Assembly: GCA_029267175.1 (NCBI GenBank)
Contig: JARIDJ010000080.1
Span: 1-64,000, forward strand
Direction of reading: 5' to 3'
Source of the DNA: Psychrobacter sp.
GTDB taxonomy: Bacteria > Pseudomonadota > Gammaproteobacteria > Pseudomonadales > Moraxellaceae
Length of the DNA: 64,000 nt
Shown: positions 1 to 8,230 of the stretch, piece by piece
How positions within the stretch are numbered: the first letter of the stretch is position 1
Layout: each line of letters starts with the position of its first letter
Notes under the pieces: model-generated
What the model was told of the DNA's origin: nothing
The model's input: only the letters and a program-made list of their open reading frames with translations
The model's database searches: none
Translations under genes and position numbers: made by a program

Positions 1-277
1 GATTGGTTCGCCAGTTCAGTTTGGCTTTTTTAAACTGTTTGCGAGATTTAGCGTGAACCTCACTAATAGCTTGCAAAGTTTGACTGTGCAGATTTAGGTA
101 GTCACCCGCACCTTTGGTGTAAGCGGCTAAATCATAAGCTGAAAAAAATTGACCTGTGCGCTTGAGATGATTGAAACTAAGCTCATTAACGTAATTCCAA
201 ACAAAATTAACCGCCCCAGCTAAGATATTAAGCTGACTCGCGTGTTTGTCTTTAATGCGTAGTTTGAGCGTTTTCAT
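1..277 (-). CDS. tnpB: TnpB RNA-guided nuclease of an IS200/IS605-type element, N-terminal part (copy 1, cut by window edge)
   Basis: The reverse strand from 277 reads M-K-T-L-K-L-R-I-K-D-K-H and stays open to base 1, giving 92 residues of a TnpB N-terminus. It aligns without gaps to the complete TnpB at 16817-17911, with 12 differences in 92 residues by eye. The ATG choice is supported by the same start in both copies and by conserved upstream sequence. TnpB proteins are RuvC-type nucleases guided by an RNA made from the right end of their element. The catalytic and zinc-finger parts lie outside the window, so I cannot say whether this copy is intact. Confidence 0.9.
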   Translation of the reverse strand, partial: MKTLKLRIKDKHASQLNILAGAVNFVWNYVNELSFNHLKRTGQFFSAYDLAAYTKGAGDYLNLHSQTLQAISEVHAKSRKQFKKAKLNWRTN

Positions 278-388
278 AGGGTAATTATGATCTCAAGGCG
301 ATCGGTTATCAAGGTATTCGCAATATTGGGTGACAACGGTTGACGCCTGATATCCATGCCATAGAAGGACGTGGTGTTACGGCGCTGG
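1..388 (-). mobile_element. tnpB-only IS200/IS605-type element, left-end part (copy 1)
   Basis: Upstream of the copy 1 tnpB start, positions about 340-388 on the minus strand match the left end of copy 2 (16708 onward). The shared blocks are GCGCCGTAA, then an ACCACGTC core, then TGGATATCAGGCGTCA, and finally a TCATAATTACC block just before the ATG. Similarity stops near 388, which I take as the left boundary. No Y1 transposase (TnpA) gene is visible, as in IS1341-group elements. The right end is beyond the window. Confidence 0.8.
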
Positions 389-470
389 ATGATAAAACAG
401 AAGGCCATCGTGCGATTGCAGCGATGACCCAGTATTTTTTAATAATGTTATTGTAGCATAGACAGATAAG
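389..470 (+). pseudogene. Possible short gene remnant beside the copy 1 element
   Basis: Just outside the left boundary of the element, the plus strand can be read as ALDDKTEGHRAIAAMTQYF and then runs into an A/T-rich stop near 470. The composition looks like coding DNA rather than spacer, but no start, ribosome site or recognisable family is visible. It may be the broken end of a gene interrupted by the element. I do not recognise the peptide and it could be chance. Confidence 0.3.
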
Positions 471-532
471 CGATTTAAATCATTAACTTACCTAGAGCAG
501 ATAATAATAAATAATGTCCACGCAGCAGCGCT

Positions 533-1393
533 TTAAGCGCTAAAATCCAGTCCTATATCTAAAGCGGTCGTGCTGTGCGTTAGATAACCCATAGCAATAA
601 AATCCACTCCCGTCTGCGCCGCCGCTTGCACTGTCTCAGGAGTAATGCCGCCTGAAGCTTCGGTTTTGGCGCGGCCTTTACATATAGCAACTGCCTGCGA
701 CAAGATATCCGGACTCATATTATCTAATAGTACCAAACTAACTCCGGCCTCTAATGCTAGCGCTAATTGCTCTAAAGTATCGACCTCAACCTCGATAGGA
801 ATGAGATGTCCAGCGAAATCCTGCGCTTGCTTGATAGCGGTCTGGATATCACCGGCAATGGCAATATGATTGTCTTTGATTAAGATTGCATCATCTAAGC
901 CTAGACGATGATTGCGACCACCACCGCAGCGTACCGCATATTTTTGGATAGTGCGTAGCCCTGGAATGGTTTTACGGGTACAAGTAATTTGTGCTGGATA
1001 ATCAGCGACGCTAGCGACGATTTGCTGAGTCGCAGTAGCGATACCGCTTAGATGGGTTAAAAAATTCAAAGCGGTGCGCTCTGCTGTCAATAGATGCCGC
1101 GCATTACCGCTTACTATCGCTAATACCGTACCCGCTTCTACAGACATACCATCTTGAATTTTGGCTACAAATTCAATCTGCTCATCAATTAGTGCAAAAG
1201 CTAATCTTGCCAAATTCATACCGCAAATCACTCCAGCTTGCCGCGCCTTAATCTGTAGCTGTGCTTGCTTATCAGCTGGAATAGTCGCTTGTGAGGTGAC
1301 ATCGCCGCGTCGACCCAAATCCTCTGTTAAGGCAGCATGAACTAAAGGTTTTAGCAGTACTTGATCTAGTGCCGGCTCTAATTGGTTTTTCAT
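533..1393 (-). CDS. nadC: Nicotinate-nucleotide pyrophosphorylase (quinolinate phosphoribosyltransferase)
   Basis: NadC condenses quinolinate with PRPP, releasing CO2 and giving nicotinate mononucleotide, the third step of de novo NAD synthesis. The 286-residue protein has the family's usual length. It shows the substrate-binding block TRKTIPGLR (about residues 139-147), HRLGL (162-166), KDNH (173-176), and the C-terminal glycine-rich phosphate loop around ASGGIT. It is transcribed alone from a promoter at about 1475-1503, with a palindromic operator just downstream of the -10. The neighbours are the repressor gene and divergent nadA-nadB, so the whole de novo branch is clustered. Confidence 0.97.
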   Translation of the reverse strand: MKNQLEPALDQVLLKPLVHAALTEDLGRRGDVTSQATIPADKQAQLQIKARQAGVICGMNLARLAFALIDEQIEFVAKIQDGMSVEAGTVLAIVSGNARHLLTAERTALNFLTHLSGIATATQQIVASVADYPAQITCTRKTIPGLRTIQKYAVRCGGGRNHRLGLDDAILIKDNHIAIAGDIQTAIKQAQDFAGHLIPIEVEVDTLEQLALALEAGVSLVLLDNMSPDILSQAVAICKGRAKTEASGGITPETVQAAAQTGVDFIAMGYLTHSTTALDIGLDFSA

Positions 1394-1455
1394 CGTAGGG
1401 TTGTATCCTATGCTTGATATAAGCTTAAAGTATAGATAATAAAGCCACCTTTCTT

Positions 1456-1474
1456 TAAACTCAAAATGAGCATA
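1456..1474 (-). promoter_or_regulatory. Putative NAD-repressor operator upstream of nadC
   Basis: The core TCAAAATGA with right arm GCATA is identical to the perfect palindrome upstream of nadA at 2806-2824. The left arm is degenerate (TAAAC instead of TATGC). The site lies 63 bp before the nadC start and directly after its predicted -10. The match between the two sites is seen in the sequence; binding by the adjacent Nudix-type repressor is inferred. Confidence 0.75.
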
Positions 1475-1503
1475 AATATAACGTAAACTAAGATTAGCTG
1501 CAA
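1475..1503 (-). promoter_or_regulatory. Predicted sigma-70 promoter of nadC
   Basis: On the minus strand, TTGCAG (1503-1498) and TATATT (1480-1475) are separated by 17 bp. The -10 box abuts the operator at 1456-1474, so a bound repressor would cover the transcription start. No other good promoter is visible in the gap to the repressor gene. Confidence 0.55.
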
Positions 1504-1561
1504 GATATTATTATGATTTGGACTAAACTGACTTATAGAAGGCCATCTATCAACAATCAGG

Positions 1562-2563
1562 CTACTTACGCTTGGGTAATTTACTGTCCATAAGTAGGCT
1601 TTGCAGCTCGATATCGTGACAAAAGCGATAGAGCTTGGCCGGACGACCACGTTGGGCACTGCTACTCTCACCTGTCGGCAGCACTAAATCCTGCGAATCA
1701 AGCAACCGGCGAAAATTTTGTTTATGTAAAGCGGTTCCTGATAAAGCCTCAACGCTCTGTTGTAATTCAGACAAGGTAAAGACATCCGGCATCAGACCAA
1801 AGATAAGCGGACGATATTCTATCTTGGCGCGCAGTCTTGAGATAGCAGTAGCAATCACGCGGCGATGATCATAATACATAGGCACACCGATCATCTTTGA
1901 CCAGTTCTCTGGTAATTTACTAGGCTGATAATTAGGAGCTTCTGGTATTAATTCTGCTTCATAGAGCATCTCGTAGCGTAGCAACACGTGCTCTGCCACC
2001 CATTCACCATAATGATAAGCGCTATTTGCTAGTTTTTGCTTTGGCTTATCGTCGGTCAACTCCACACCCCAACACAGCTCAATACGCTGGTAACGACGCT
2101 GTCTAATGCGCTTATCCTCGGCACTATCAGCCCAAGCGACTAACGCTGGCACGATAAAGCTAGTAATAATCTGCGACACACCTTGCAGATGGTTCTCCCA
2201 AGGAAAATAATCATACCAATCGCGCCAAACTGCCTTACTTTGTAGCTCAGTTTGCGTCTCCTGCACTAAGCCCAAATAGCTCACATATACCAAAGCATGG
2301 CCATCGACATTGCGCCTATTGGTATCTACAAAGGTATATAGCTGCTCCAAATACCCAAGTGGCTGCTGCGTTTGTTCCTCAACCCATTGGCGCACGCCTG
2401 CTTGCAGTGAGCGATGTAGCGGCATCAGCGGCCCATTAGGCAACAGCTTGCCCTGATCAACCGTCAATACTCGCGCCTTATGATCGGTGATAGCAATCAA
2501 TACTGCCACCACTTCGGTAGTACCACTGCCCTGCTGATGCGCATGTGAATAAGACAAGCTCAT
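1562..2563 (-). CDS. nrtR: NrtR/NadQ-type transcriptional repressor of NAD synthesis (Nudix-like domain plus winged helix)
   Basis: The N-terminal 150 or so residues have a Nudix-like fold signature in which the catalytic Nudix box is degenerate (the block around RQWVEEQTQQP), as in ligand-sensing NrtR proteins. The C-terminal part, from about residue 240, carries a winged-helix block (RPLIFGLMPDVFTLSELQQ) and ends with RGRPAKLYRF, typical of this regulator class. At 333 residues it is longer than most NrtR proteins and nearer NadQ-like ones. It sits between nadC and divergent nadA, and the same palindrome lies before both. The family assignment is firm from the pattern; the exact subfamily name is less sure. 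Confidence 0.82.
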   Translation of the reverse strand: MSLSYSHAHQQGSGTTEVVAVLIAITDHKARVLTVDQGKLLPNGPLMPLHRSLQAGVRQWVEEQTQQPLGYLEQLYTFVDTNRRNVDGHALVYVSYLGLVQETQTELQSKAVWRDWYDYFPWENHLQGVSQIITSFIVPALVAWADSAEDKRIRQRRYQRIELCWGVELTDDKPKQKLANSAYHYGEWVAEHVLLRYEMLYEAELIPEAPNYQPSKLPENWSKMIGVPMYYDHRRVIATAISRLRAKIEYRPLIFGLMPDVFTLSELQQSVEALSGTALHKQNFRRLLDSQDLVLPTGESSSAQRGRPAKLYRFCHDIELQSLLMDSKLPKRK

Positions 2564-2798
2564 ATTGGTAATCTTTATCCTTAATCAATGAAAACATATA
2601 AAAAGAATGAGCGCTATTGAGAAGGAACTCGAGTCTCAAACAGCAAGCATTATAGCTAGGAATGCTAAGTATAACTTGAATGTTATTTTTTATGCTGTTT
2701 TATCCTTGTTATAGCCGGTTAAAGAGGTCGTCGTCATAAATTTAAATAAACTAGGAGAAGCCAATTCTGCTACCAAACCATTAATTAAATAAAAATAC

Positions 2799-2826
2799 TT
2801 GTATATATGCTCAAAATGAGCATAAT
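2799..2826 (+). promoter_or_regulatory. Predicted nadA-nadB promoter overlapping the operator
   Basis: TTGTAT (2799-2804) and CATAAT (2821-2826) are 16 bp apart, and the 19-bp palindrome 2806-2824 fills the spacer. A repressor bound here would directly block RNA polymerase. The start codon of nadA follows about 95 bp downstream. Confidence 0.6.
2806..2824 (+). promoter_or_regulatory. Putative NAD-repressor operator upstream of nadA
   Basis: TATGCTCA-AAA-TGAGCATA is a perfect palindrome with 8-bp arms and a 3-bp centre. The same core occurs upstream of nadC at 1456-1474. Two copies at the two NAD operons beside a NrtR-type gene make this the likely binding site. Confidence 0.82.
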
Positions 2827-2921
2827 ATAAACCAGTGCAAATTTACTATTACTGCTATCCATAACTTTCAATACAGACTTACCTTTCAATAAAGACTACG
2901 GCATAAATAAGGCTCAAGCTT

Positions 2922-4085
2922 ATGAAAAACTATCCCTATGACGCTCCTATATTGAGTGCTGACAAACGCAGCGCTATACAAACCGATATTGAATACGCAA
3001 AAGCTAAACTGCCTTCTGAGCTACCACGCGCTGAGCGTTTGCAAGTTGAAGCTAGTATCAAGCAGTTATTGACCCAGCATAATGCGGTATTGGTCGCGCA
3101 TTATTATGTCGATCCCTTTATTCAAGATTTGGCACTGGCCACGGGCGGCTGTGTCGGTGATTCGCTAGAGATGGCGCGTTTCGGTCAAGCGCATAGTGCT
3201 CAGACTTTAGTGGTCGCAGGGGTACGCTTTATGGGAGAATCTGCCAAAATACTGAGTATGGAGAAGACAGTACTAATGCCTGAACTAGAAGCGGAATGCT
3301 CGCTTGATTTAGGCTGCCCTGTCGATGAGTTCTCAGCCTTTTGTGACGCGCATCCTGAGCGTACGGTGGTGGTCTACGCCAATACGAGTGCGGCAGTAAA
3401 AGCGCGCGCGGACTGGGTAGTGACCTCTTCTGTCGGTATCGATATCGTCCGTCATTTGCACCAGCAAGGCGAGAAAATTATTTGGGGGCCTGATCGTCAC
3501 TTAGGCAACTACATTGCACAGCAAACAGGCGCAGATATGCTGTTATGGCAAGGCTCATGTCTCGTACATAATGAGTTTAAAGCAACTGAGCTGATACAAC
3601 TCAAGGAAGAATACCCTGAAGCCAAAGTACTAGTACATCCTGAATCGCCAGATAGTGTGGTGGCGCTCGCGGATGTGGTCGGCTCGACCAGTAAACTGTT
3701 GCAATCGACTTATGAGATGGACGCCGATACTTTTATCGTGGCGACGGATTTGGGTATCTTGCATGAGATGCAAAAACGCTCGCCCCATAAACGCTTTTTA
3801 GCCGCGCCGACTGCTGGCGAAAGTGCTAGCTGTAAGAGTTGCGCTTTTTGCCCTTGGATGGCGATGAATGGCCTATTAGCTATTGAGCAGTGTTTAATTA
3901 ATATTAGTGACCAAAATAATGGCAATAGTAACGTTGAGGTCACTATGACCGCTGAGCTAGCAGCTGCCGCTAGGAAACCACTGCAACGGATGCTGGACTT
4001 TGCCGCTAATAAACAACAACGCGTTGCGGCTAGCGGCGATATCGTTAAAGACCGTCCATTATTTGAAAAAGTAGGAGCCGCCTAA
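2922..4085 (+). CDS. nadA: Quinolinate synthase NadA
   Basis: NadA is a [4Fe-4S] enzyme that condenses iminoaspartate with dihydroxyacetone phosphate to make quinolinate. The cluster ligands can be matched to Cys126 ([10 protein letters not shown]), Cys213 (GSCLVHNEF) and Cys310 (the last Cys of [10 protein letters not shown]). The [13 protein letters not shown] block near residue 60 is the substrate-binding region. At 387 residues it is slightly longer than the Escherichia coli enzyme because of N- and C-terminal tails. It is first in an operon with nadB, which starts one base after its stop codon, so the two are almost certainly translated together. Confidence 0.97.
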   Translation: MKNYPYDAPILSADKRSAIQTDIEYAKAKLPSELPRAERLQVEASIKQLLTQHNAVLVAHYYVDPFIQDLALATGGCVGDSLEMARFGQAHSAQTLVVAGVRFMGESAKILSMEKTVLMPELEAECSLDLGCPVDEFSAFCDAHPERTVVVYANTSAAVKARADWVVTSSVGIDIVRHLHQQGEKIIWGPDRHLGNYIAQQTGADMLLWQGSCLVHNEFKATELIQLKEEYPEAKVLVHPESPDSVVALADVVGSTSKLLQSTYEMDADTFIVATDLGILHEMQKRSPHKRFLAAPTAGESASCKSCAFCPWMAMNGLLAIEQCLINISDQNNGNSNVEVTMTAELAAAARKPLQRMLDFAANKQQRVAASGDIVKDRPLFEKVGAA

Positions 4086-4086
4086 T

Positions 4087-6102
4087 ATGAGCGCGATAGC
4101 TAATGCCAAGCCGACTGTAGCAGCTAGCAATGATAGTAAAAAAGTCATAACCACTGATGTGTTAATCATAGGCGCAGGCTTAGCAGGGCTTAGCAGCGCA
4201 TTGTCGCTGCCAAAATCGCTAAACATCACTATCTTAAGTAAAGCAGAGCTGCAAGCTTGCTCTAGTCATTACGCCCAAGGCGGTATCGCTGCAAGCTTAG
4301 ATAAAAGCGATAGCGTTGCCGATCACGTGGCCGACACCTTAGTCGCGGGCGCTGGACTCTGTGCTTTGGATAACACGACTAGTATCCTAAGTGCTGGTCA
4401 GCAAGCGGTGCAGTGGCTATGCGAGCAAGGCGTACCTTTTACCTCTGTGTCTCAAATACTGGCAAGTGCAGAGATAAGCCCTACTACAATAGCGACAAAA
4501 ACTGTATTAACTACCGCTGACTTGCATTTGACTAAAGAGGGCGGGCATGGCTGTCGGCGCGTGGCTCACGCTGATGATGCTACTGGTCGCCATGTAATGG
4601 ATGCGCTAATCATCCAAGCACAAAAGGCTAGCAATATTACTATTCTGCCCTTTTGTGAAGCTTTGAGCTTATTAACTTTAGCATCAGAACAAACATCTAA
4701 AGACAAGCGCTGCCGAGGCGCGATAGCTTTTGATCATGATAAGCAGCAACTCTTGACTATTCATAGTGCGGCGGTCGTAATGGCAAGCGGCGGTTTAGGG
4801 CAATTATTTGCTCGTGCCAGCGCCCCTAATGTCTGCGTCGGTGATGGCTTGATGATGGCTTGGCAAGCTGGTTGCCGTTTAGCTAATTTGGAATTTGTAC
4901 AATTTCATCCCACAGGTCTTGCTTTGGCTGAATCAAGCTTTTTGATCTCTGAAGCCTTACGCGGTGAAGGTGGACGACTGTATTGTCCATTGTCCGGTAA
5001 GCGCTTTATGTTAGAGCTTGATGAGCGAGCAGAATTAGCGCCGCGTGATATTGTCGCTCGCGCTATCGCTGAGCAAATCACCAATAACGGCTTGGGTTAT
5101 GTGCATTTAGATGTTAGTCACCTGCCAGCCTCATTTTTGCGCGAGCACTTTCCGCAGATTTATCAGACGCTTTTAGCGCTAGGTATAGATATCACAAGTG
5201 ACCCTATTCCAGTAGCGCCAACCGCCCATTATAGTTGCGGTGGTATCGTCACTTGCGCTCAAGGTTTAAGCGATGTCAGAGGTCTGTATGCAGCTGGTGA
5301 AGTGGCCTATACTGGACTGCATGGTGCCAATCGTTTAGCAAGCAATTCGCTATTAGAGTGCATCGTCGTCGGTCGCAATATTGCTAAGCATTTACCGCAT
5401 TATTTAGTGGATGATAGCTGGCGCGCGCCTACTGTGGCAAACCCTCAAACTATCTGTCTAGCAAAAAACAAAACTTTTAATGTCACTGCTAATAGTGTCA
5501 CGGCTAATATCACAACTAATGGCACCGTTTACGCTAGCGAGCCTCTTCTAGCGACAACTACTGATTTAAATAATGAGGATATCAACAATAACGATAGCGA
5601 TGATATTACTTCATCATTAAAGACATTAATGAGTAGCCATCTGGGTATCGTTCGCCATGCTAAGCAGCTCAAGCAAGCGTTAGGGCAAATTGAGCAATGG
5701 CAACAAACGATCCAAGCCTTTGAAATATCAGAGACATTAAAAATATTGGAAACGTTGAAAACATTAGAAACACTAAGCCTAGACCACAATGATAATGCAC
5801 AAAATCAACACGCTGCCGAAACGCTTATAACGGCTCAATCGTTAAAGCTGTTTAAATTACAGCGGCAATTACAACTAGCGACTTTGATTGTGCAATCGGC
5901 TCTACAAAGGCATGAAAGCCGCGGTGGGCATTATCGATTGGACTTTCCAAAGTTAACTGACGTGGCTTTAGCTAGCGTTATTGAGCCGCCAAGCGATAAT
6001 AAGCCAATAGCGGGTGAGAGCAATTATAACCATGAATATCTCCATATCAGAAAATTGACTCAGGCTAGCCATGAGTCTTTACGGACGCTCGCTACTATTT
6101 AA
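4087..6102 (+). CDS. nadB: L-aspartate oxidase NadB with a low-complexity insertion
   Basis: NadB is the FAD enzyme that oxidises L-aspartate to iminoaspartate, the substrate of NadA. The N-terminus has the dinucleotide fold (VLIIGAGLAGLSSAL, about residues 25-39), followed by HYAQGGIAA, the FHPTGL block and the GLYAAGEVAYTGLHGANRL flavin-binding region. At 671 residues it is about 130 longer than usual. The extra length lies after about residue 450: an Asn/Thr-rich stretch and then a repeated ETLK-type segment encoded by a short tandem repeat near 5731-5780. The flanking helical domain resumes afterwards in the same frame, so this looks like an insertion and not a frameshift. Confidence 0.95.
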   Translation: MSAIANAKPTVAASNDSKKVITTDVLIIGAGLAGLSSALSLPKSLNITILSKAELQACSSHYAQGGIAASLDKSDSVADHVADTLVAGAGLCALDNTTSILSAGQQAVQWLCEQGVPFTSVSQILASAEISPTTIATKTVLTTADLHLTKEGGHGCRRVAHADDATGRHVMDALIIQAQKASNITILPFCEALSLLTLASEQTSKDKRCRGAIAFDHDKQQLLTIHSAAVVMASGGLGQLFARASAPNVCVGDGLMMAWQAGCRLANLEFVQFHPTGLALAESSFLISEALRGEGGRLYCPLSGKRFMLELDERAELAPRDIVARAIAEQITNNGLGYVHLDVSHLPASFLREHFPQIYQTLLALGIDITSDPIPVAPTAHYSCGGIVTCAQGLSDVRGLYAAGEVAYTGLHGANRLASNSLLECIVVGRNIAKHLPHYLVDDSWRAPTVANPQTICLAKNKTFNVTANSVTANITTNGTVYASEPLLATTTDLNNEDINNNDSDDITSSLKTLMSSHLGIVRHAKQLKQALGQIEQWQQTIQAFEISETLKILETLKTLETLSLDHNDNAQNQHAAETLITAQSLKLFKLQRQLQLATLIVQSALQRHESRGGHYRLDFPKLTDVALASVIEPPSDNKPIAGESNYNHEYLHIRKLTQASHESLRTLATI

Positions 6103-6161
6103 TAGCTAAATTATCCAGTATAGTAAGTTAACGATACAATAACTTACAGAGTGATTAGCTA

Positions 6162-7121
6162 ATGGCCACTGATACGCTATTCATTATCTTACTTATGCTC
6201 ACCGTCAGCTTGGTTTGGAGCTTGCTAGCGCTCCCTAAGCTGCGGGCAAAGCTACCTAGCGCTTATCTAACTGCTCGGTCTTGGTGGTGGTTGCTTGCCG
6301 CTTTTTGTGGCTGTTATCTGCTTGCTAAGCTGAACGATGGTAGTCGATTTTTTGATATCTCCTACCCTTATCAGTGGTTATTAGCCGCTTTTTTTGTACT
6401 GATTGGTTTATGCGGTAGCTATGAGATCAGTCGCTTATGGCGCTCTGAGACCAAAGCTCTGCTAATTAGTAAGCTACAAGCCCGTGGTCTACAAGCTAAT
6501 GCTTTGGCCTTACCCGTCTCACAAAATAAAATACTAAAACAACACTCAAGCTCTTCTTTTGCTAATAGCCACCTCTCTACTGAGAACTCTACCAATGCAA
6601 ATATCCAACCTTATATTTATCTAAACTTGCTAGATGGACTGTTTAGCGGCGCGTTTATTTTGCTCATTATCAGCTTAGTGTTTTTGCAGCAGCTGACTTG
6701 GCATCGTGAGCAATACGGAGTGTTATTATTCGTGTTGTTCGCTAGCCTGCTCAGTGATATTGCTCAATATTTATGCAATAAGCTTTTTAAAGGCACGCTC
6801 TTTAACCGTGGTCTTGCAGCCAAAATCAGCCCTAATAAAAGTATGGAAGGGGCGCTCTTAGGTAGCTTATTTGCCGCTTTGTTAGCGACATTACTAGGAC
6901 TTTGGCTGACGCCGTTTAGCGAGTGGATCTGTTTTATTAGCGCTTATACTCTAGCGATCAGCGCTATCGCAGGAGACTTATTACAGTCAGCTTTTAAACG
7001 TCAACACGGTGTCAAAGATACTAGCAACATGCTAGCAGAGCATAGCGGCATCCTCGATAAAACAGATAGCTTACTGATTGGCGTGCCATTATTTACGCTA
7101 GTTTACTGGCTTTTAGGCTAA
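6162..7121 (+). CDS. CdsA-like phosphatidate cytidylyltransferase family membrane protein
   Basis: The 319-residue protein has about eight hydrophobic segments. Its C-terminal part, from roughly residue 225, resembles CDP-diacylglycerol synthases: a glycine-rich membrane segment, then SAFKRQHGVKDTSNM and HSGILDKTDSLLIG. The last block corresponds to the CdsA signature H-G-G-x-x-D-R-x-D with Ser for the second Gly position and Lys for Arg. CdsA makes CDP-diacylglycerol from phosphatidate and CTP in the inner membrane. The altered signature and unusual N-terminal half suggest a YnbB-like paralogue and not the main enzyme. It follows nadB by 60 bp and may be cotranscribed. Confidence 0.75.
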   Translation: MATDTLFIILLMLTVSLVWSLLALPKLRAKLPSAYLTARSWWWLLAAFCGCYLLAKLNDGSRFFDISYPYQWLLAAFFVLIGLCGSYEISRLWRSETKALLISKLQARGLQANALALPVSQNKILKQHSSSSFANSHLSTENSTNANIQPYIYLNLLDGLFSGAFILLIISLVFLQQLTWHREQYGVLLFVLFASLLSDIAQYLCNKLFKGTLFNRGLAAKISPNKSMEGALLGSLFAALLATLLGLWLTPFSEWICFISAYTLAISAIAGDLLQSAFKRQHGVKDTSNMLAEHSGILDKTDSLLIGVPLFTLVYWLLG

Positions 7122-7274
7122 TAGTTAAAACTAGCATACGAGCCAATAGTGGCTATTTTATCAAACTTGATATAGCAATTTTATCCGCTAAATTCAGCCT
7201 TCAATATGATACAATCGCTGGCTTGTAAAAATGTTGTGAATGTTCCATTTGCCCCGCTATGTCGAGCCTGCCCT

Positions 7275-8186
7275 ATGCAAAGTCTAGTTACCCTAGTTTT
7301 GGTATTAATGCCGATGTTCATTGGCTTTGCCATTCCCTCTAATCGCAGAATGACTATCCTGGCTGATAAAGGCCTGTCTTATCTGGTGTTCATTATCTTG
7401 ACCTTGATTGGTATTGAGCTATCACAAGTGGAAGGCTTAGGAAGTCAGTTGGGCGAGATTGCATTATATGTTACCGCTTTAGCGATATTGACTATTGGTA
7501 CAGGGCTGTTTGGACTGATGATATTTGATCGGCTAAAACCTTGGCAAGCCAAAAAACCCGTGGCCAAATCCAAGGAGCATCGCGTTAGTATCAGAGGCAG
7601 TATAGCGCAGGTGTTTTGCGTGGTTATCGGTATGGTGATTGGTTATTTGTTACCGATGGACTATTTACCACCAGAGAACACCATGACTATCTTGCTGATG
7701 ATCTTAATTCTATTAGTGGGTATTGGACTTAAAGGCTCAGGCATTACGCTTAAAGAAGTGCTGCTTAATAAGCGCGGCGTGGAGATGAGCGTTATTTTTA
7801 CCTTTGCCGTCTTAATAGGCGGGCTGATCTTTGCCATGCTATTTAGTGAAGTATCATGGACCAAAGGCTTAGCACTGGCGTCGGGCTTTGGTTGGTATTC
7901 GCTCTCTGCTATCGTGATGACGGACGCTTATGGGGCGATTTGGGGCAGTGTCGCGCTGTTTAATGATTTAATCCGCGAGTTTTTTGCGTTGATATTTATA
8001 CCGGTGTTTATGCGTAAATATCCGTCAGCAGCGGTTGGTCTTGGCGGTGCTACGAGTCTTGATTTTACCTTGCCAATCATTCAGCAATCGGGCGGACTCA
8101 AGGTTGTACCATTAGCGATCAGCTTTGGCTTTATTATTAATATTGTCTCGCCGGTGTTGATGGTTTTATTTTCTTCTTTGGGGTAG
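7275..8186 (+). CDS. lysO: LysO-family lysine exporter (DUF340)
   Basis: The predicted inner-membrane protein matches LysO (YbjE), an L-lysine exporter, especially in ASGFGWYSLSAIVMTD, GSVALFNDLIREFFALIFIP and GLGGATSLDFTLPII. Those C-terminal blocks hold the conserved polar residues thought to form the transport path. An in-frame ATG lies 69 bp earlier at 7206. I prefer 7275 because the sequence from MQSLVTLVLV onward aligns with the start of the E. coli protein and the earlier stretch is Cys-rich and not membrane-like. About 303 residues, near the family length. It is convergent with the lipoprotein genes that follow. Confidence 0.87.
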   Translation: MQSLVTLVLVLMPMFIGFAIPSNRRMTILADKGLSYLVFIILTLIGIELSQVEGLGSQLGEIALYVTALAILTIGTGLFGLMIFDRLKPWQAKKPVAKSKEHRVSIRGSIAQVFCVVIGMVIGYLLPMDYLPPENTMTILLMILILLVGIGLKGSGITLKEVLLNKRGVEMSVIFTFAVLIGGLIFAMLFSEVSWTKGLALASGFGWYSLSAIVMTDAYGAIWGSVALFNDLIREFFALIFIPVFMRKYPSAAVGLGGATSLDFTLPIIQQSGGLKVVPLAISFGFIINIVSPVLMVLFSSLG

Positions 8187-8230
8187 TTAAACTTGATCAA
8201 CAGAACTAAACCCTTTTAAAACTTGCAACA

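Larger units (their letters stand above)
2564..2921. other. Divergent control region between the NAD repressor gene and nadA
   Basis: This 358-bp gap holds the nadA promoter and operator (2799-2826) near its right side and must hold the repressor gene's promoter near its left side. The rest is A/T-rich with no gene visible. No second copy of the palindrome is seen next to the repressor gene, so autoregulation is not evident. Confidence 0.7.

Noticed and set aside
527..541. AGCGCT repeats around the nadC stop as a terminator or operator
   Set aside because: AGCGCT is itself a palindrome, the arms are only 6 bp, and there is no T-run in the nadC direction.
1408..1671. Minus-strand open frame overlapping the 3' end of the repressor gene
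   Set aside because: It lies in another frame of the repressor gene and covers the nadC promoter and operator; no family is recognised.
4087..6102. Frameshift or gene fusion in nadB
   Set aside because: The reading frame is continuous and the normal C-terminal domain resumes after the low-complexity part, so it is an insertion.
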